Source: Anthopleura xanthogrammica
Lineage: Eukaryota > Cnidaria > Anthozoa > Actiniaria > Actiniidae
Reading direction: 5' to 3'
DNA length: 64,000 nucleotides
Assembly: GCA_964019055.1 (NCBI GenBank)
Contig: OZ025222.1
Location: forward strand, 622,501-686,500
The position numbers and the translations under genes were made by a program. Below are positions 1 to 10,324 of this stretch, in pieces. Under the pieces are notes generated by a model, which was not told the origin of the DNA, made no database searches, and saw nothing but the letters and a program-made list of their open reading frames with translations. The number at the start of each line of letters is the position of its first letter. Position 1 is the first letter of the stretch.

Positions 1-232
1 TCTTCATTGCATAACCTGTAATATGTATGACGCGTGACTTCTGGGTATCACAAAAGTAAAAATGGAATATTACGTGACACATCACAATATGTCCATGGCA
101 CAACCCGTAATATGTATGACGTGTGACTTCTGGGTATCAAAACAGTAAAAATAGAATATCATGTGACACATGATATATCCATTGCGTAACTTGTGATAAT
201 GCATGATGCGTGACTTTGTAAACTCTCTGTAT
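1..232. repeat. Degenerate ~97-bp tandem repeat
   Basis: About two and a half copies of a unit with the motifs gtaatatgtatgacgcgtga and gtgacacat. It lies just downstream of the last visible exon of copy A, probably in intron 12. Its GCGTGAC/GTGACAC words recur around 7370-7500 in another intron of the same gene. Confidence 0.7.
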
Positions 233-3200
233 TTATAATAATACAACAGTATTATTCATGGAATATTGCGTGACATACTCGTAATCGAAGCTCTTTGTTA
301 CGTTGCTGAAGATAACACTAGTTGTGTTGCTACAGCCTTCGACAGACACTGGCAATGGATGCTTGTTAGGAGGATATAGATAAGCACCAATGAAGATCCA
401 GAGAGTGATAGTCACGCCAGATGTCACGCCACAGTATGCTCCCTTGATTAAAACACAAACGAATCGTTAAAGAAGACTAAAAGTAGGAATAGAAATTTAA
501 GGGCTGACTCACCCGCCAATTCCCAGAACGTGTCAACATACCAAGCATAAAGAGCCCCAGGAGGGGTCCCCCAAGGATACCAAAGATGCTGTAGGCTAGC
601 TAAAGAAATAACAAGAAAAAGACAAATATTGCACGTTTTCTGTTTTCCTCACACTTTTCCATCTCTTCCATTTCATCATTTCAAATAAGAGGGGCCTCGG
701 ACCCCAGACGTCGGATGCGAGTGTACTACTACTACTACTACACCACCCTTGATTCTCACCCAATGATGTTAAAAATTAGTCCTAGCTTACCTGGAGAACC
801 ATGTGGCCTGCGAACTGAACAAGAAACGCGCCTCCGATTACCGCAGCTCCGAAGATAACCGCTGTTGAAGGAAAACACGTACCATCGGCAACACATTACC
901 TGGTTTTATAAGCCAGTTCACAGTTTAAGAATCGTTTTTAGAGCGCATGCGATTTTATCCCGAATTTCTCACCTTCTTTTGTTTAAACCTTCTTTTGTTT
1001 TTAATTAAACAAAAGAAGGTGAGAAATTCGGGATAAAATCGCATGCGCACTGATAATTACTAATAATAATAAACTGTGAATTGGCTTATTCAACCAATAG
1101 GAAAACGCGTACCATCAGCAACACATTACATGGTACCGTTTCCTGTAACCAATCACAGTTTACAATGTAATATATGGACATAGAATTAATTAACTTACCG
1201 ATTACTTTGCATATCTTTGCCGCGTCTTCGTCTGACACATCACGCATGAATTTCCGGACAAAATCCTCCAGAAAAACCAGAGACAGCGAGTTCAAACCAG
1301 ATGATGCTGTGCTATTGATTGAAATAGGTATTTGATGAAATAAATGTTATAAATCTCGCGTTCTGATTGGTTGGGAGCGCGTGCATTATAAGAGCACACA
1401 GCACACGCGCGCACTTCTATTTCGTCATTCGTGGCCAAAATTACGGCTACTCTGATTTACATTTTATGAAAAAAATAAATAAAAAACAGTGGAAGATCGA
1501 ATGTTCATTCTTTCAATACCTTAGTGCTCCGGCGAACAAACAGGCCGTGAAGACTCCTGGGACACCTTGGAGATGACCCAGCTTGTTGATCACGAAGTAG
1601 GGCAATACCTGAAAAATGACTGTGATTATGTGATGCTTAACCCCTCAACCTTACCATCATCCTTCACGCACCTGATCATTGCTTCGGACTTGGCCGGAAG
1701 ATAAGAGATCACAGTTTGAATAGACGGCAAAAATGACCAGGCCATCAAGACAACACAGGGATACCACGCATATTAAACCAGGGATATTCATCCAAATAGC
1801 GCTATGAAGAACAAACACATGTTAGGGACACGCCCCTCGACAAGACAACACAGGGATACCACGCATATTAAACCAGACACAGCCAAATAGCTCTATGAAG
1901 AACAAACACATGTTAGGGACACGCCCCTAAGCTTAAACGATAGTGCATTCTGGTCTAGCTTAGGTAAAAGGAATCTTCTTGCCTTAGATGGAATTTTTTT
2001 TGAAGAGCAAAAAAGCACCTTAGTTATACAAGAGAAGAATCATAAGATATGTGGTTCTTACGTTTTGGCGGCTTTAAGGGACCTTACTGCGAGGAACCTC
2101 TGTACAGCTGTCTGACTGACCGTCCAGACGGGCATAGCAGTGAACGCCCCACCGATGGATAGAGTCCAGAACGTGTTACGGATGGTAGGATCTGGATTGA
2201 AACTAACAAAACACACGAGAGAGAATGAGTTCAAGGAATGAGACAAGTCTGTAACCTTAAGTAAAAAATGTTATTAGTATAGGTAAATGAATTTTTTCGC
2301 GTTTTGCAAATTAGCGAAAAAATATTCTCTCGACGGTATGTATTCTCAAGGGAATTGGTGTAGGTACTTAAAGAGTTGTCAAGGTTGTTTGTGTCATCTT
2401 GGTGTTCGCTTCAGTGCCGCACATATTTATACTTATCACTTTTAGTTTTGTATTATCCTGTGAGTTTAGTTCGGATGGGTGAGCGAGAAGGAGCAGTTGG
2501 AGCCGCCATTTCGCCAGAACTACAAGCAGTTTTAGATGCGCAGCAAAATTCAATTCTCGAAGCGGTCAACGCTCAACTTACTGGTTTACAATCTAATCTT
2601 CTCAAGCAACAAGCGGATCTCGCTACTCAGTTTGCGAACGAAGTGGAAACCCCCGAGAGTTACTCCTTCAAGAAGAAAGGGAACGAGCAACAGTTCAAGA
2701 TCAACCAGAAAGTTTGCAGGAAGAGCGAGAAGGCGTTGAAGGCGTTGGAAAACGGCAACGTGGATAGAGCGAAGGAGGAACTCAAAGAAGGTATTCAGTT
2801 AATTAAGGAGAGACAGAAATTGATTAAGCTTGCCGATAAGTCGGAATTCGGATGGTCTACCATTAATGAATACGTTGATGACGAATTGGCAGATAATGAA
2901 GTCGATGCTAAGAAAATTAAAAAAGCAGAAAAGAGAGCAGCCGAGAAGCTTAAGTCTGCTCAGGAGAAAAAGAGGAAATCTAGAATATCTCAGTCCTCTA
3001 GTTCAAATCAAGGAAATTCCTTTTCTGCTTCAAATTTTGCTACTCGTGATTTGCGTTATTTTCGTCCCCAAAGCGGACCGCGTTTTTTCCCGAATCGACA
3101 AAACGATTTGTGCTTCAGGTGTGGACGCCCAGGACACTGGGTCGCCGAATGTCCACGTCCCAAACCATCCAGTGCCACAACCACCGCTAGTGGATCTAAA

Positions 3201-6200
3201 CAGTGAATCTTATGAGTACGAGCAAATTACCACTCCTTCAGATTTTGTGCAAGGAAAATTGAAGGCTCATTTAGAATTTTGGCAGCAAATTGGTACGTCG
3301 CAGTTTGTTTTAGAGATCCTTCAATATGGTTACACCATTGTCTTTAATGAATTACCTTTGCCCTTTTCTATAGAAAACCGTAATTCCGCTTTTGTTCATC
3401 AGGATTTTGTTAATGAAGCTATTTCAGAGTTACTTGTTCGAGGTTGCATTCAAGAGGTTCCTCACTATCCTGAATATTGTAATCCTTTACATGTGGCTAT
3501 TCAGTCATCCGGCAAGCTCCGCCTGATTTTGGATTTATCTCATCTGAATAACTTTATTGTCAAAAAAAATCAATTAAGTACGAGGACATTAGAACTGTGC
3601 TCCAGCTTTTCTCCCCAGGGGTTCACGTGTTTTCTTTTGACCTTAAGTCGGCCTACCATCATATTGATATTTGTGATGAACAAACGAAGTACTTAGCTTT
3701 CAAATGGGCCTCAAACAAAGTTGTGAAATACTATGTTTTTCGCGTTCTTCCATTTGGTTTAACCTCTGCTCCGTACGTTTTTACCAAAGTCATGAGACAA
3801 CTCGTAAAATTTTGGAGAAGTCAGGGCCATACCATTCTTTTATATTTGGATGATGGGATTGGGGGAGACTTGTCTTTGGATAAGGCCGAACGCTTAAGCG
3901 TCGAAGTGCGAAGTGATATTTTAGCTTCTGGTTTCACCCTAAACGACGAGAAATCCAACTGGGCCCCTTCCCAAGTAGTGACCTTTTTGGGCGTCATTTT
4001 GAATTTTGAATCTGGCATGATTAGTATACCCGAGAGAAGAATTAGCAAATTGAAAGTGTGCCTAGAGGAATGCCAATCTAAAACGTTTATCCAAGCTCGT
4101 AAGCTAGCTTCTGTCACAGGTCAAATCATCTCTATGTCCTGTGCAGTTGGAAACATTACTAGATTATTGACACGAAATTGTTATCATGCCATAGAACAAA
4201 GGCGCTCGTGGGAGGACCGCCTCCCTTGGTCCGCAGGTGTCGCGGAAGAACTTTCGTTTTGGTTAAGAAACATTAACTCGTTTAATGGTAAGGCCATGGT
4301 ATCTAAATCTAGCGTGGTCGGAGTGGTGTACTCTGACGCCAGTGATACAGGTTTTGGTGGATATTCCATCCAATGTGGACGAGATTTAGTTTCGGGCCAG
4401 TGGAGCCCTAATGAAATGCAGACTAGCTCTACGTTAAGAGAAATTTTGGCTGTGAAATATGTTTTACTTTCATTGATTGATAAGCTTTCGGGTTGTTCGA
4501 TAAAGTGGTTCACAGACAACCAAAATGTTCCCAGGATTATTTCCAACGGAAGCAGTAAAGAACACCTGCAAAAGGAAGCCCTAGATATATTCAATTTGTG
4601 CTGTGTCCACAATATCTCGGTCGAAATGGAGTGGATTCCTAGATCTCAAAACGATCAGGCTGACTTTTTGAGTCGTATCTGCGATTCAGATGATTGGGGT
4701 TTATCGGAGCAGACGTTTTCTAAGATCGATCAAATTTGGGGGCCGCATTCTATAGATCGTTTTGCGAACCATCTTAACCTCAAATTACCCCGGTTTAATT
4801 CAAGATTTTGGAATCCTGGTTCGGAAGATATTGATGCCTTTGTGTTAGACTGGTCTGGAGAGAACAATTATGTATGTCCGCCCATTTGCCTCATTCCTCG
4901 TGTTTTGTTGCACATGCGTAACTGCAAAGCTGCTGGGACCCTGATAGTTCCCCACTGGCCTTCGGCCCCCTACTGGCCCATGATCTCAGATGGCCCATCG
5001 TTTCGAGGATTTGTCATTGCATGGATGGATTTGCCAACGTTTAGGGAAGCCTTCGTTCCCGGTTCTTGTCCCTGTATTTTCGGATCAGAGGATCTCTCAT
5101 TCAGGATGCTCGCATTGAGGATTCTATTCTAACTGGTAAATGATTTAATGCTGTTTATCGATCGTATTCTTCAAGGTTGTTATTGATCCTTATTTAATCC
5201 GTTTTTCATATTATCATTATTATTCTTACACTATTATTTTATTCCTTCAGTTCATCTTTCTTTGTTCTCTTGGCTGGTCGTGCGGTCACCAGCCGAGCAC
5301 ACGACAAACAATAATGAAGGTGTATGACTAGTCAGTCTCGCACGGGCGGGAGGGTTGAGTACATTTAGAAGAGAGATGAATTTTTTCGCGTTTTGCAAAT
5401 TAGCGAAAAAATATTCTCTCGACGGTATGTATTCTCAAGGGAATTGGTGTAGGTACTTAAAGAGTTGTCAAGGTTGTTTGTGTCATCTTGGTGTTCGCTT
5501 CAGTGCCGCACATATTTATACTTATCACTTTTATTCCTATTTATTTATTTATTTATTTATTTTTTTATTTTTTTTTGGTTTCAGATTTGGGACTCGGTCA
5601 TCACTAGAAGTCAAGGACTTTGTTATACATATAATTTTGTTTTGTTTGCTGAGGATTGAATTAACGTTAGGGACCATCTGTGCCCTGAGAACGTTAGGGA
5701 CCATCTGTGCCCGGAGAACGTTTGGGACGATCTGTGCCCTGAGAACGTTAGGGACTATCTGTGCCCTGAGAACGTTAGGGACCATCTGTGCCCGGAGAAC
5801 GTTTGGGACGATCTGTGCCCTGAGAACATTAGGGACGATCTGTGCCCGGAGAATGTTTGGGACTATCTGTGCCCTGTAAAAAAAAAAAAAAAAAAAAAAT
5901 TGTGTTTGGGACCATCTGTGCCGTAAATTATAGTGACCACTTCTGGTCAATTTTTTGGCTCGTAATAATTTTTTCCCATTGAAATGACGACAAATATATT
6001 TATCTTAAATAATAATAATTCAACATTGTGTTTATGAAAAGTTCCAATTACTTCTCTTGTTGCTTCTGTTTTTCTTTCCTTTTCTGTTTCAGATGTTTTC
6101 AACACTGCCTTGTGGTCTGATTTTAGTGCAGCCCTGCCTCCCCACCTTCAGCCGTGTGTGGATCAAGTAAAGCAGACGAATCATCCAAGACGGACCAGTT

Positions 6201-9200
6201 GAGAGAAGGAGCCTGGGTGTCAATATCCAGATCCAGCCTGTTGACTTGTCCTGTTAAAGCTCTGGAACGCTACGTAGATGCTGCAGAAATGAATTTTCAA
6301 GAAGAGCTGCCCCTTTTCCGTGCTTTGTCAGGGCCTAGCTGTTCCCGCAAAGTTCGCCCCCAAGGAATTGGTTATTCTCGTGCAAGGGAGCTAATAAAGG
6401 AAGCCTTTGAAGGAATCACAGACACGGCCAAGATCAGTTTACACAGTCTGCGAGCAGGAGGGGCTTCAGCTGCAGCAAACAGTGGAATACCAGATCGATT
6501 ATTCAAGAGACATGGCAGATGGTCCAGTGAAAATGCGAAAGACGGTTATATAAAAGACAATCTCGATTCATTGTTATCAGTTTCCCAAAGTTTGGGAATT
6601 TAAAAATTAGCCGAGCCCAGCAGGCGGAAGGGTGCGATCCATAGGGCTGGGATTTTTCCCCTTAAAAAATTAGCGCTGCGGAGCGCTTTGGGGTTTTTTC
6701 ATCCTATGGAATTTCGCTCGCACTACTTTTTGTAGATATACGTTGATGCTTTGACGAAAATGCTCACCCAAGTCAGTTGTGTAAAAATGCTAAATAAACT
6801 CGTGCGGTCACCAGCCGAGCACACGACAAACAATAATGAAGGTGTATGACTAGTCAGTCTCGCACGGGCGGGAGGGTTGAGTACATTTAGAAGAGAGTAC
6901 ACCTTTTTAGCTTGCACGCAATGTGTCATTCAATGTGAATGGTGACTACGTGTCATTCCCTAGAGTATCATTTCTTTGTTTAACGGTTGCGCATGAGAAG
7001 ACACATGAATATGGATACAACTCAAACAAACAATCTTATTCTCAAAACCACGTGTCGTTCCCTAGAGTATCATTTCTTTGTTTAACGGTTGCACACGAGA
7101 AGACACATAAATATGGATACAACTCGAACAAAGAATCTTACTCTCAAGAGAGTGGGATGTAATCTGAAATGAAAAAACATTACGCCCAAGGTAAAGAGGT
7201 CTATACTCACTCGAAGATCTTTAGACGACCTCTTTCTTCTGCGATCTCGAACACCTTGGATATTCCACCAACTTCGTTGCTCCCGATGATACAAACGGTA
7301 ATCAGACCTGCAACCATCACAGAGGTTTGGAAGACATCTGTCCAGACTACTGCTTTAAGGCCACCCTATTGCGTGACAATATCAGCGTTACTAATAAGAG
7401 TACATGTTTGCGTGACAAGGAATGATACCGATATGATGAAGGTTAGGCTACGTGAGATCACAGCATTGCGTTACTAATGAGTCAATGGCGTGACAGAAGA
7501 TAACGTTACTTAAGGTGATAAATATGTCACGTTATTCACCATAGTAGTATAGAATGTACAGACTACACCAGTGCGTGAAGGAAGACAGTGTGACAGAAGA
7601 TAGCGTTACTAAATGTGATGAACATGTCACGTTATTCACCATAGTAGTATAGAAAGTACAGACTACACCAGTGCGTGAAGGAAGACAGCGTGACAGAAGA
7701 TAGCGTTACTTAATGTGATGAACACGTCACGTTACTCACCATAGTAGTATAGAAAGTACAGACTACACCAGTGCGTGAAGGAAGACAGCGTGACAGAAGA
7801 CAACGTTACTTAATGTGATGAACACGTCACGTTACTCACCATAGTAGTATAGAAAGTACAGACTACACCAGTGCGTGAAGGAAGACAGCATGACAGAAGA
7901 CAACGTTACTTAATGTGATGAACACGTCACGTTACTCACCATAGTAGTATAGAATGTACAGACTACACCAGTGGAGATGATCGAAGCTGTCATCGGTATG
8001 CCGGCCACTGGGGTAAAGATGTGTAGGATTTTCCGTTATAAGGTTTGTCTTCCGCTCCTTTATGGGTTAAACTGCTCCCTTTGAGCTCCCTAACCGTATT
8101 TGGCCCGCATTGCTCCCTACCCATATATGGCAATCTTTTATCTCCCCGGATTTTAGGCTACAATTTATGGTCAATCTTTCCCTATATTGCTGCAGTTGCC
8201 CTCTTTCAACTTCCTGCCCATATATTCGCCTGCGTTGCCAGGTTCCTCGAGGGGGATTGGGGACTCGTCGTGAGAGAATGGGGAGAGGTTAGGGTAATCC
8301 CCCAAGAAGAGCCTGGCCACGCAGACTACCCATATATGGCCAACTTCTCCCCACCCATATATGGTTAAATTTCATATCCCTGCCTATATATGGTTAAAGT
8401 TAACCGGCCCTTTCATCTCCCTTGTCATATAGTCAGTAATAAAGGCTTTTTTACCTGCTTCTAAGGCAAGTGCTGGTGCGTAGAGGACCACTGCCATGTA
8501 CAGAAGCTGAACAAAGAAAAATACTATGCATTACCTCGAAAATTGGTAAAAACATTTTTTTGATCATTCTTGCAGATACAATATTTTACTAGTGTAGTTG
8601 TATTGGAAGTACTCACATATTCCAAAGCGTAAAGCAGACATCCAAGGATCCGTACACCAGGACTGAATCTGCGCTCAAGGTACTGATGAAATAAGAAAAA
8701 TATCTATCTATGGATCCAGTCCACCTAGACATCATATTTCCCCATTTCGATTTCAGACCACGTATCATTCTCTTGAGAACAAGATTCTTTGTTTGAGTTG
8801 TATCTATTTTCATGTGTCTTCTGGTGCGTAACCATTAAACAAAGAAAAGATACTCAAGGGAATGACACGTGGTCTGCAATTAATGGGAAAACAGTGGATA
8901 AGGTCTAGTTATGGACACCGCGCGTTATATGGTAGAGTATTACAGTATTAGGTTGTGCATGAGTACCAGAAGCGAGAAAAGTTACTTCAAGGTATTCACA
9001 GAACGATAAAAGGTTGAAAATCAATCAATGTAAGAAACCGCTAATGAAGTGCGAGAGAATAATTCATGCATTTGCAAATTAATCTTTGGAGGAAAATGCA
9101 CGGACATGGCCTGCTTTGACCGTCGCCTCTTAGCATTTTCATTGGATAGTAAAATTCTCGCGGGCTTTTACTGGTACAACGGGTGCCATGAATCGTGTGA

Positions 9201-10324
9201 CTTATGATGGCGTGACTTATAAAGTAGTGCTAAATCTAGTCTAGGTATACTGACGGTATCGTCACGATAAGACACCAGCGTCACGACACGTGAATTGTTT
9301 TTCAAAACCGTACGAAATTCTGCTATATCACGAAAATGTTGTTTTTTTATTTCCGAATTAACTCACGGCAACTTGAGAATGATGTTTAGTCGAGGTCAAT
9401 TGCCTTTCTTGAACTTAATCTCCAAAAATAATCGCTAAATGCTTTCCGCCCTTTTATTCTTTTGTCTACAAACAGAACCAACATTTCATTTGTCATGACG
9501 TGGTTCTGCATGCTCCAATCAAAACACCGATAGTACTAGTTGACTTGTCATAGTGCAAAGCAAATTATGTCTACAACATGGATTATCAAGATCAGATATT
9601 CAGTTTTATTTTACTAATACGTGCGCAATAAAGCTCTTCGTATAGTTATAGTGATGAAAGTGTTTTTTCCTGCGGATAAGTGGTTAGACTAGTTGAGTTT
9701 TTTTTTTCCAACTTAGTAATCCTGCAAACTGCAGAAATTGGGGCACTATGTATAGAGTGGATACTGGGTTTATAATTTGTTACAAAATTCCTGGAAAATT
9801 TTAATTGGAAAATGAACAAAAAAATAGCTAAAGGAAAATATAATCAGAAAGACGATCGAGCCGCGGAGATTTCAGTGAGCCAATGATAACATTGAATTTC
9901 AATGAAGGGCTTTAAAAGTTTTTTTTTTTGTGTGTCGAAACTCCAGACAAGGTAATTTCAAGAAAGTATTTTTTTTTACCTCATTGACGCTGACGATCCC
10001 ACATTGATAAAAAACTGGGATAAAAATAACAGCAACAGCACCACAGAAGATCCAATAAGAGAAAAACACCATACAAAGGTACTGAGACCCATAAGTAAAG
10101 ATCTCTGAGGGTGCTCCCAGTAATGTTATCGCAGAGAGGTAGGAAGCTAGCAATGAAACAGCCACAGGCCAGCTAGCCATGGAGCGATCTGCAAGAAGGT
10201 ACTCTTTAGTTGACTTCTGCTTGCCTCCGCAGAACGCATAGAACGTTCCAATAGCTGCAGAGACGAGCAGCATGAGTGCAAAGACGACATAGTCAACAAC
10301 ACCAAACTCTCCTGCAGCCGCCAT
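1..10324 (-). CDS. SLC5 sodium-coupled solute transporter, copy A (3' end beyond window)
   Basis: Twelve exons are readable: 9980-10324 (start codon), 8617-8682, 8455-8506, 7940-8007, 7211-7365, 2062-2202, 1672-1801, 1520-1608, 1199-1311, 791-861, 513-599 and about 250-442. All have plausible GT..AG borders, and lengths and phases match copies B-D. Family marks are VDYVVF in TM1, SAIT.LG.PSE, GGLKAVVWTDVFQ, FWTLSIGGAF and the STASSGLN helix whose serines belong to the SLC5 sodium site. This is the SLC5A5/6/8/12 branch (iodide, multivitamin, monocarboxylate carriers) of plasma-membrane Na+ symporters; the substrate cannot be read from sequence. It is the most divergent copy, with a different glycosylated loop (sequons NTT, NVT, NNT). 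The donor of the last visible exon is uncertain, and the C-terminal exons are outside the window or lost. Intron 5 holds a retrotransposon in the opposite orientation. Confidence 0.85.
908..1089. mobile_element. Fold-back (MITE-like) element with perfect 44-bp arms
   Basis: Positions 943-986 and 1005-1048 are exact reverse complements over 44 bp with an 18-base spacer. Weaker outer arms (908-927 against 1071-1089, core cagttta/taaactg) extend the palindrome. It sits in intron 9 of copy A and has no coding capacity. Family and target-site duplication are unclear. Confidence 0.75.
1745..1929. repeat. Tandem duplication of the exon 7 acceptor end in copy A
   Basis: The first ~55 coding bases of exon 7 plus ~35 bases of upstream intron (1745-1835) recur at about 1840-1929. 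The second copy lacks about 14 bases of exon sequence. On the minus strand the extra copy lies upstream of the real exon and carries its own CTATGAAG-type acceptor. Confidence 0.8.
2287..2444 (+). repeat. Split direct repeat A1
   Basis: Left terminus of the retrotransposon, beginning atgaattttttcgcg. It matches A2 at 5376-5533 along its whole length, then the two diverge (gttttg against ttccta). It contains a short inverted motif around ttttcgc/gcgaaaa near the end, as expected for recombination borders. Confidence 0.85.
2475..3206 (+). CDS. Retrotransposon Gag-like protein with CCHC zinc knuckle
   Basis: 243 aa from the ATG at 2475. The N-terminal half is helical and rich in E, K and Q (residues ~15-170), consistent with a coiled-coil assembly domain. 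A basic Ser-rich linker follows, then one zinc knuckle, CFRCGRPGHWVAEC, near residues 213-226. The knuckle is typical of nucleocapsid parts of Gag and would bind element RNA. The first ATG of the frame is at 2376 inside A1; I prefer 2475, which follows the repeat. The reading frame is intact. The RT frame overlaps its 3' end in another phase, so RT would be made by frameshifting or a separate start. Confidence 0.75.
   Translation: MGEREGAVGAAISPELQAVLDAQQNSILEAVNAQLTGLQSNLLKQQADLATQFANEVETPESYSFKKKGNEQQFKINQKVCRKSEKALKALENGNVDRAKEELKEGIQLIKERQKLIKLADKSEFGWSTINEYVDDELADNEVDAKKIKKAEKRAAEKLKSAQEKKRKSRISQSSSSNQGNSFSASNFATRDLRYFRPQSGPRFFPNRQNDLCFRCGRPGHWVAECPRPKPSSATTTASGSKQ
3120..5132 (+). pseudogene. 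RT/RNase H polyprotein of DIRS/Ngaro type, frame-broken
   Basis: The N-terminal RT region (motifs FVNEAISELL, NPLHVAI, GKLRLILDLSHLN) is in one frame up to about 3570. The rest (DLKSAYHHIDI, LPFGLTSAPYVF, catalytic YLDD) continues in the other frame to the stop at 5132. The break falls at or just after a run of eight A (3562-3569), so slippage or a sequencing error is possible. RNase H follows RT (YSDASDTGFGG, LREILAVKYVL, FTDNQNV, NDQADFLSR). A tail with SIDRFANHLN and a DAFVLDW motif is the conserved extension of tyrosine-recombinase retroelements. Polymerase and RNase H catalytic acids are present. There is no protease or DDE integrase, as expected. Confidence 0.82.
5278..5533 (+). repeat. 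Internal B1-A2 junction repeats
   Basis: B1 (5278-5375) repeats as B2 at the right end, and A2 (5376-5533) repeats A1. The direct B1-A2 contact is the product expected when the circular intermediate joins the two ends (B2 to A1), the diagnostic arrangement of split-direct-repeat elements. Confidence 0.85.
5656..5900 (+). repeat. 27-bp tandem repeat and poly-A run inside the retrotransposon
   Basis: About eight copies of a 27-bp unit with core gttagggaccatctgtgcc, alternating between ctgagaac and cggagaac variants, then a run of 20 or more A. Because 27 is divisible by three, the array is open in several frames, which yields spurious ORFs on both strands. A TTTA-rich stretch (5534-5580) lies before it. 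Confidence 0.85.
6154..6603 (+). pseudogene. Partial tyrosine recombinase of the retrotransposon
   Basis: The 149-aa frame holds the C-terminal catalytic core of a DIRS/Ngaro-type recombinase: SKTDQLREG, TCPVKALERY, then HSLRAGG (His-x-x-Arg), RHGRW and the nucleophile region KDGYIKD. These enzymes integrate the circular cDNA. The N-terminal core-binding region and the first catalytic Arg, normally just before the KSKTDQ segment, are absent. A short stretch in another frame (about 6093-6160) and an acceptor-like tttctgtttcag just upstream suggest either a spliced N-terminal part or an internal deletion. It lies between A2 and B2 rather than before B1. Confidence 0.7.
6800..6897 (+). repeat. 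Split direct repeat B2 (right terminus)
   Basis: 98 bp identical in layout to B1, starting tcgtgcggtcacc and ending aagagag. Host intron sequence resumes directly after it. Confidence 0.85.
6925..7160. repeat. Two MITE-like repeats beside the retrotransposon
   Basis: Two head-to-tail copies (about 6947-7048 and 7049-7150) of a ~105-bp element with core gagtatcatttctttgttta. A third copy lies inverted at 8756-8872 with clear terminal repeats, so these are members of one family. Confidence 0.7.
7507..7973. repeat. 100-bp minisatellite carrying copies of an exon end and splice donor
   Basis: Units start at 7541, 7641, 7741, 7841 and 7941, exactly 100 bp apart. Each contains, on the minus strand, the last ~34 coding bases of copy A exon 4 followed by a GTGAGT or GTGAAT donor. 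Only the unit at 7940-8007 is the complete exon; the other four are decoy exon ends within intron 4. Confidence 0.88.
8756..8872. mobile_element. Small MITE with ~20-bp terminal inverted repeats
   Basis: Bounded by ccacgtatcattctcttgag and the near-perfect inverse ctcaagggaatgacacgtgg. It has no coding capacity and lies in intron 1 of copy A. It is the inverse of the repeats at 6947-7150. Confidence 0.75.
8873..9979. other. Intron 1 of copy A, remaining part
   Basis: A+T-rich intron sequence between exons 1 and 2. I see no exon, RNA gene or ordered repeat; only short homopolymers are present. Confidence 0.5.

Larger units (their letters stand above)
2287..6897 (+). mobile_element. Tyrosine-recombinase retrotransposon with split direct repeats
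   Basis: Split direct repeats are seen directly: A1 2287-2444 equals A2 5376-5533 (158 bp), and B1 5278-5375 equals B2 6800-6897 (98 bp), with B1 abutting A2. This A1..B1A2..B2 layout marks Ngaro/PAT-type elements that integrate through circular DNA using a tyrosine recombinase. Inside lie gag with a CCHC knuckle, RT/RNase H with the DIRS-type tail, a 27-bp satellite and a partial recombinase. It is inserted in intron 5 of copy A in antisense. No target-site duplication is evident, as expected for this class. The repeat pairs look near-identical, implying recent activity, but pol has a frame break and the recombinase is incomplete. Confidence 0.88.

Noticed and set aside
5355..5950. Proteins with TICALRTLG-type repeats
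   Set aside because: The 27-bp satellite of the retrotransposon, open on both strands because 27 is a multiple of three.
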